A stretch of DNA of 18,601 nt, taken from contig JAUVTO010000015.1 of assembly GCA_030601485.1 (NCBI GenBank), forward strand, positions 1 through 18,601, written 5' to 3'. Of the stretch, positions 15,666 to 18,601 are shown piece after piece. How positions within the stretch are numbered: the first letter of the stretch is position 1; each line of letters begins with the position of its first letter. The notes under the pieces were generated by a model. The model was given only the letters and a program-made list of their open reading frames with translations, made no database searches and was not told the origin of the DNA. The translations under genes and the position numbers were made by a program. Source of the stretch: Desulfobacterales bacterium (GTDB taxonomy: Bacteria > Desulfobacterota > Desulfobacteria > Desulfobacterales > UBA11574).

Positions 15666-17204
15666 ATGAGTGGTTTCGCTGTAATATTTAACAAACAAGA
15701 CCCTTTAGAACTGGAAAATATGTTTCAACGGATTGCTCATCGAGGTCCGTATATATCCGGAAAATTTGAATACAAACGAGTTTTGATGGCACAAAACTAT
15801 CTTAAGTCTGATATCTGTTTGAAAAATGATAAATTTTTGGAACCGGATGAAAATCAAGTTCCGGCCTTTAACCCAAAGTTGCCGAAGTTTAGAATCTGTT
15901 ACGACGGTCAAATGGGAAATTGGACAGAACGAGCAAAACACAGCGGTGAAGCAGATGGTCCCTTTAGAGAGGAGCGCCTGTTTGTTCATCTTTACAAACA
16001 ATACGACAGCCAAATGTTCGAATATCTGGACGATGCCATCTTCGCCTTCGTGATATCCGATGGAGAAAACCTATTTGCGGCCAGAGATCTTTTAGGCATC
16101 AAAACCCTTTTTTATGGAAGAAAGAATGGAGCGCTTTACCTGTCTTCCGAACTTAAAAGCCTGATAGGAATAACCGATGATATACATGAATTTCCGCCGG
16201 GATATTACATGGACAGCACGGGCACGCTATTCCGGTTTGCCGAACTGCCGAAAAGTCAGCCTGAAATCTTACATAGCGACCCCAACGAGATGGCGGAAAC
16301 AATCAGAGACATTATCCGGCGCAGTTTCCAAAACCGTGTGAACTTTGAAGCGCCCACAGGAAGCCTTCTCAGTGGCGGAATAGACAGCAGTGTTATTGCC
16401 TGGATGGCCGGCAAGGCCTACAGGGATAAATTTGGAAAGGATGAGCGCTTGCAAACATTTGCCCTGGGTGTGGGAGAAAGCGAAGACATTACATGCGCCC
16501 GTTTAATGGCCGACTATATCCGCTCCAACCACCATGAATTGATTGTAGACCTTGATCAAATTCTGGCGGTACTGCCCCAAGTAATTTGGAGCCTGGAATC
16601 CTTTGATCCTTCTTTGGTGAGAAGCTCTGTGTCGAATTATCTCATCTCTAAATATGCAAGAGAACAAGGAATGGAGGTCCTGCTTTCCGGAGAAGGCGGT
16701 GATGAAGTGTTTTGCGGATATTTGTATCTTAAGAACTTTCCAGCTGAAGAATTGTTTGCGCAACAGATGGAATGTATCGGCTTTTTACATCACAATGCGT
16801 CATTACGCCTTGACCGTATGAATCTATGCAATTCCGTCCGGGTTGTTACCCCCTTGATATCCGGGGAGTTGCTTAAATATGCCATGGCCATTCCTTCTGA
16901 ATATAAGCAAAGACCGGACGGCGATCAAAAAATCGAAAAATGGATCTTCAGAAAAGCTTATGAAAACGTACTGCCCAAAGAGATTGTATGGCGGCTCAAA
17001 CAGGAATTTTCTCAAGGATCCGGGTCTGCTGATGTGCTTCCCAAATATTTTGATGAGACGGTTAAAGATGAAGAGTTAAAAGAAGCCAAGAGCAGTTATC
17101 CGATGGTCCGGAGCAAGGAAGAGCTATATTATTTTAAAATCTTCATAGAGCATTTTGGAAGCGGCCGGGCAGTGGAAACGGTCGGTCAGTGGATTAGTTT
17201 GTAA
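15666..17204 (+). CDS. Asparagine-synthetase-like amide ligase lacking the N-terminal Cys nucleophile
   Basis: 512 residues from ATG 15666, 11 bases after GGGAGG; an ATG at 15657 is only 2 bases from it. Starting here gives MSGFAVIF, matching MCGIAGIF of AsnB but with Ser in place of the catalytic Cys. Other glutaminase residues are also changed (NGEIYN becomes DGQMGN; the SDTE site reads REER). The C-terminal synthetase domain looks intact: PP-loop SGGIDSS (236-242), SGEGGDE (341-347) and RLKQEFSQGSG (443-453, K445 matching the catalytic Lys). It should adenylate a carboxylate and form an amide or lactam without glutamine hydrolysis, as in beta-lactam synthetase. Ammonia or an amine would be the nucleophile. 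It is probably functionally paired with the SAM methyltransferase upstream. Confidence 0.85.
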   Translation: MSGFAVIFNKQDPLELENMFQRIAHRGPYISGKFEYKRVLMAQNYLKSDICLKNDKFLEPDENQVPAFNPKLPKFRICYDGQMGNWTERAKHSGEADGPFREERLFVHLYKQYDSQMFEYLDDAIFAFVISDGENLFAARDLLGIKTLFYGRKNGALYLSSELKSLIGITDDIHEFPPGYYMDSTGTLFRFAELPKSQPEILHSDPNEMAETIRDIIRRSFQNRVNFEAPTGSLLSGGIDSSVIAWMAGKAYRDKFGKDERLQTFALGVGESEDITCARLMADYIRSNHHELIVDLDQILAVLPQVIWSLESFDPSLVRSSVSNYLISKYAREQGMEVLLSGEGGDEVFCGYLYLKNFPAEELFAQQMECIGFLHHNASLRLDRMNLCNSVRVVTPLISGELLKYAMAIPSEYKQRPDGDQKIEKWIFRKAYENVLPKEIVWRLKQEFSQGSGSADVLPKYFDETVKDEELKEAKSSYPMVRSKEELYYFKIFIEHFGSGRAVETVGQWISL

Positions 17205-17341
17205 CCTCTGCTGAAATGGGTTAGCTCTATTTTTCAATAAAGATATTCTTTTTGACTTATGAAAAGGAGGAAGAGCGGTCTATTTTTACCGACATTAAAA
17301 CAATTCGGAGTGTATTTGAAATGTGAAAGGGAGAACAGCGA

Positions 17342-18142
17342 ATGCTCATTGTGGGAGAAAAAATCAACACGAGCCGGAAGCGTATTGCTGAAGCAGTCGA
17401 AAAACGAGATGCTTCATTCATCGGCAAGGTTGCCCAAAGCCAGGCACAAGCAGGCGCCCATTATATTGACGTAAATGCCGGAACTTTTTTGGAAAAAGAA
17501 GCCGATTGCCTGTGCTGGCTGGTAGAAGCCGTCCAATCTGCCGTAGATCTGCCGCTCTGCCTGGACAGCCCGAATCCGGATGCCCTAATCGCGGCCATTA
17601 AACACCACAACGGCGAGCCCATGATCAATTCTATTTCCTTAGAGAAAGACCGTTTTTCTTCTCTTCTTCCTGTGGTCGCCAGTCACCCCTGCTGTGTTGT
17701 TGCACTATGTATGGCTGAAACGTCAATGCCCGCTACCGTGGAAGAGAGAGTGCAAGTCGGATCAGAGCTTATACATAAACTTACCGGCCAGGGAATTCCC
17801 CTGGAGAAGATCTACGTGGACCCTCTGGTACAGCCTGTTTCAGTTGACATCCGCATGGGCAATGCCACATTAGAAGCCATCCGTAACATCATGAACGATT
17901 TTCCTGGGGTGAACACCATCTGTGGTCTTTCCAATGTCTCATTCGGCCTTCCGTCGCGCCGTCTCATCAATCGAAACTTTCTGGCTCTTTGTATGGCTTA
18001 CAGCCTGTCTGCCGCCATTTTAGACCCCTGCGACACGGAACTGATGTCAACACTACTTGCCATTGAGATGCTTCTCGGTCGTGATGAATATTGCGAAAAC
18101 TTTATAGACGCATATCAAAACGGCCGGTTAACCATGGGATGA
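17342..18142 (+). CDS. MtgA-like methylcorrinoid:tetrahydrofolate methyltransferase 2
   Basis: 266 residues, paralogous to the protein at 10733 across its whole length: GEKIN (5-9), IDVNAGT (42-48), LCLDSPNP (72-79), MINSIS (94-99), VDPLVQPVSVD (159-169) and GLSNVSFGLPSR (195-206). Similarity to copy 1 is clear but moderate, so the two may serve different corrinoid proteins. The reaction should be methyl transfer from a methylcorrinoid protein to tetrahydrofolate. GGGAG precedes the ATG by 8 bases. It lies 137 bases after the ligase gene and 340 bases before the second corrinoid gene, with which it probably forms a pair. The alternative of a dihydropteroate synthase is unlikely given the GLSNVSFGLP block. 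Confidence 0.88.
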   Translation: MLIVGEKINTSRKRIAEAVEKRDASFIGKVAQSQAQAGAHYIDVNAGTFLEKEADCLCWLVEAVQSAVDLPLCLDSPNPDALIAAIKHHNGEPMINSISLEKDRFSSLLPVVASHPCCVVALCMAETSMPATVEERVQVGSELIHKLTGQGIPLEKIYVDPLVQPVSVDIRMGNATLEAIRNIMNDFPGVNTICGLSNVSFGLPSRRLINRNFLALCMAYSLSAAILDPCDTELMSTLLAIEMLLGRDEYCENFIDAYQNGRLTMG

Positions 18143-18160
18143 GACCTTTGAGTAAAGAAT

Positions 18161-18435
18161 CCTGGCCCAAAGGACCAGGCTTTGGTTATCCCCAAAGGGG
18201 ATTTGCCTTATTGAAACTTCATTGACTTATTGAAATTCCAAATAACAAATCCCAATAAACAAACAAATAACAATGACCGAAATTCAAAATCCCAAACAAA
18301 AAAAACAATCGCTTTGAACTGGTTTGTATTTTGGAATTTGAGACTTATTTGTAATTTGGTGCTTGGGATTTGTGATTTAAGACACCAAATTCCAAGGCAA
18401 AGCCGGAGAACTCTGGCCTGGCCCAAAGGACCAGG
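18161..18435. repeat. AT-rich imperfect palindrome flanked by 19-bp direct repeats
   Basis: The 340-base gap between the second MtgA-like gene and the second corrinoid gene holds an exact 19-base direct repeat, CCTGGCCCAAAGGACCAGG, at 18161-18179 and 18417-18435. Each copy is itself a hairpin. Between them lie AT-rich arms (about 18233-18298 and 18321-18393) that pair imperfectly; CAAATCCCAA at 18246-18255 matches TTGGGATTTG at 18363-18372, and AAATTC/GAATTT blocks also pair. A CCCC-AAA-GGGG hairpin lies at 18190-18200. Two open frames of about 70 codons here have low-complexity products and look like by-products of the repeat. A MITE-like dispersed element is the likeliest reading. Confidence 0.75.
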
Positions 18436-18440
18436 TTTTT
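18417..18440 (+). terminator. Terminator-like hairpin before the second corrinoid gene
   Basis: The second copy of CCTGGCCCAAAGGACCAGG folds into a short GC-rich stem (CCTGG with CCAGG, plus two inner pairs) and is followed directly by TTTTT. This has the form of an intrinsic terminator or attenuator, 42 bases before the corrinoid start. The first copy at 18161 lacks the T-run. Confidence 0.45.
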
Positions 18441-18482
18441 AAGGGCAAAATAAAAACATGCTATCACAAGGGGGAGATGACC

Positions 18483-18601
18483 ATGAGTGACATTAAGGCA
18501 TTAAATGAAGCAGTAATCAAAGGGGACATTCAGACAGCTGTGGCGCTAACCCAGAACGCAATGGATGCGGGCAGTAAGGCTCAGGAGGTTCTTGATCAAG
18601 G
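18483..18601 (+). CDS. Corrinoid (cobalamin-binding) methyl-carrier protein 2, 5' part (continues past window)
   Basis: An ATG at 18483 with GGGGGAG 6 bases upstream opens a frame running to the window edge (39 codons). The translation, beginning MSDIKALNEAVIKGDIQTAV and continuing ALTQNAMDAGSKAQEVLDQG, matches the opening of the helical cap domain of MttC/MtgC-type corrinoid proteins (a short helix, then a xxGDxxxA helix, then the xxxGxxxxEVLxxGL turn). The cobalamin domain with DxHxxG lies outside the window. With the MtgA-like gene upstream this would give a second carrier/acceptor pair. The call rests on a short N-terminal segment and the context. Confidence 0.75.
   Translation, partial: MSDIKALNEAVIKGDIQTAVALTQNAMDAGSKAQEVLDQ

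Noticed and set aside
17259..17474. 71-codon frame before and overlapping MtgA-like 2
   Set aside because: It overlaps the strongly supported gene at 17342 in another frame, has no recognisable domain, and its product is basic and irregular.
18208..18442. Overlapping open frames of 70-72 codons on both strands between the second MtgA-like gene and corrinoid gene 2
   Set aside because: Both lie inside the AT-rich palindrome; products are low-complexity (N/Q/K-rich or F/L/C/I-rich) with no RBS. They are by-products of the repeat.

Overview
The window looks like a chromosomal segment of an anaerobic, methyl-oxidising bacterium, most likely a Desulfobacterota/Desulfobacterales-type sulfate reducer. 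This is inferred from moderate GC, the rpsO-pnp-M16 peptidase-dut order, abundant non-pyrrolysine MttB-type methyltransferases with folate and corrinoid partners, and dispersed AT-rich palindromic repeats. No taxonomic marker in the window is decisive.

Region 1 (1-5122, plus strand) is housekeeping: the 3' end of rpsO, pnp, an M16 zinc protease, dut and a WalJ/YycJ-type metallo-beta-lactamase-fold protein. They are tightly spaced and probably one operon. It ends in an intergenic stretch holding the first of three copies of an oriented inverted-repeat element.

Region 2 (5383-8367) is a quaternary-ammonium/betaine-type ABC importer on the minus strand: an ATPase without CBS domains and a permease fused to its binding protein. 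A MarR-family regulator diverges from it.

Region 3 (8569-18601, plus strand) is a methyl-corrinoid gene cluster. In order it has a B12-dependent methionine-synthase-activation-domain protein, MttB-like methyltransferase 1, MtgA-like methylcorrinoid:tetrahydrofolate methyltransferase 1, MttB-like methyltransferase 2 (bracketed by two repeat copies), a corrinoid protein, a class I SAM methyltransferase, an asparagine-synthetase-like ligase lacking the N-terminal Cys, MtgA-like methyltransferase 2, and the start of a second corrinoid protein. The expected flow is: importer brings in a trimethylated amine; MttB moves a methyl group to the corrinoid protein; MtgA moves it to tetrahydrofolate for oxidation or assimilation; the activation-domain protein rescues oxidised cobalamin. 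The importer, regulator and cluster are tied together by a near-identical operator-like motif in front of both marR and the activator gene.

The parts least explained by known demethylation operons are the SAM-methyltransferase/amide-ligase pair in the middle of the cluster, the divergent second MttB, and the repeat elements between the genes. No tRNA, rRNA, CRISPR array or transposase was seen.
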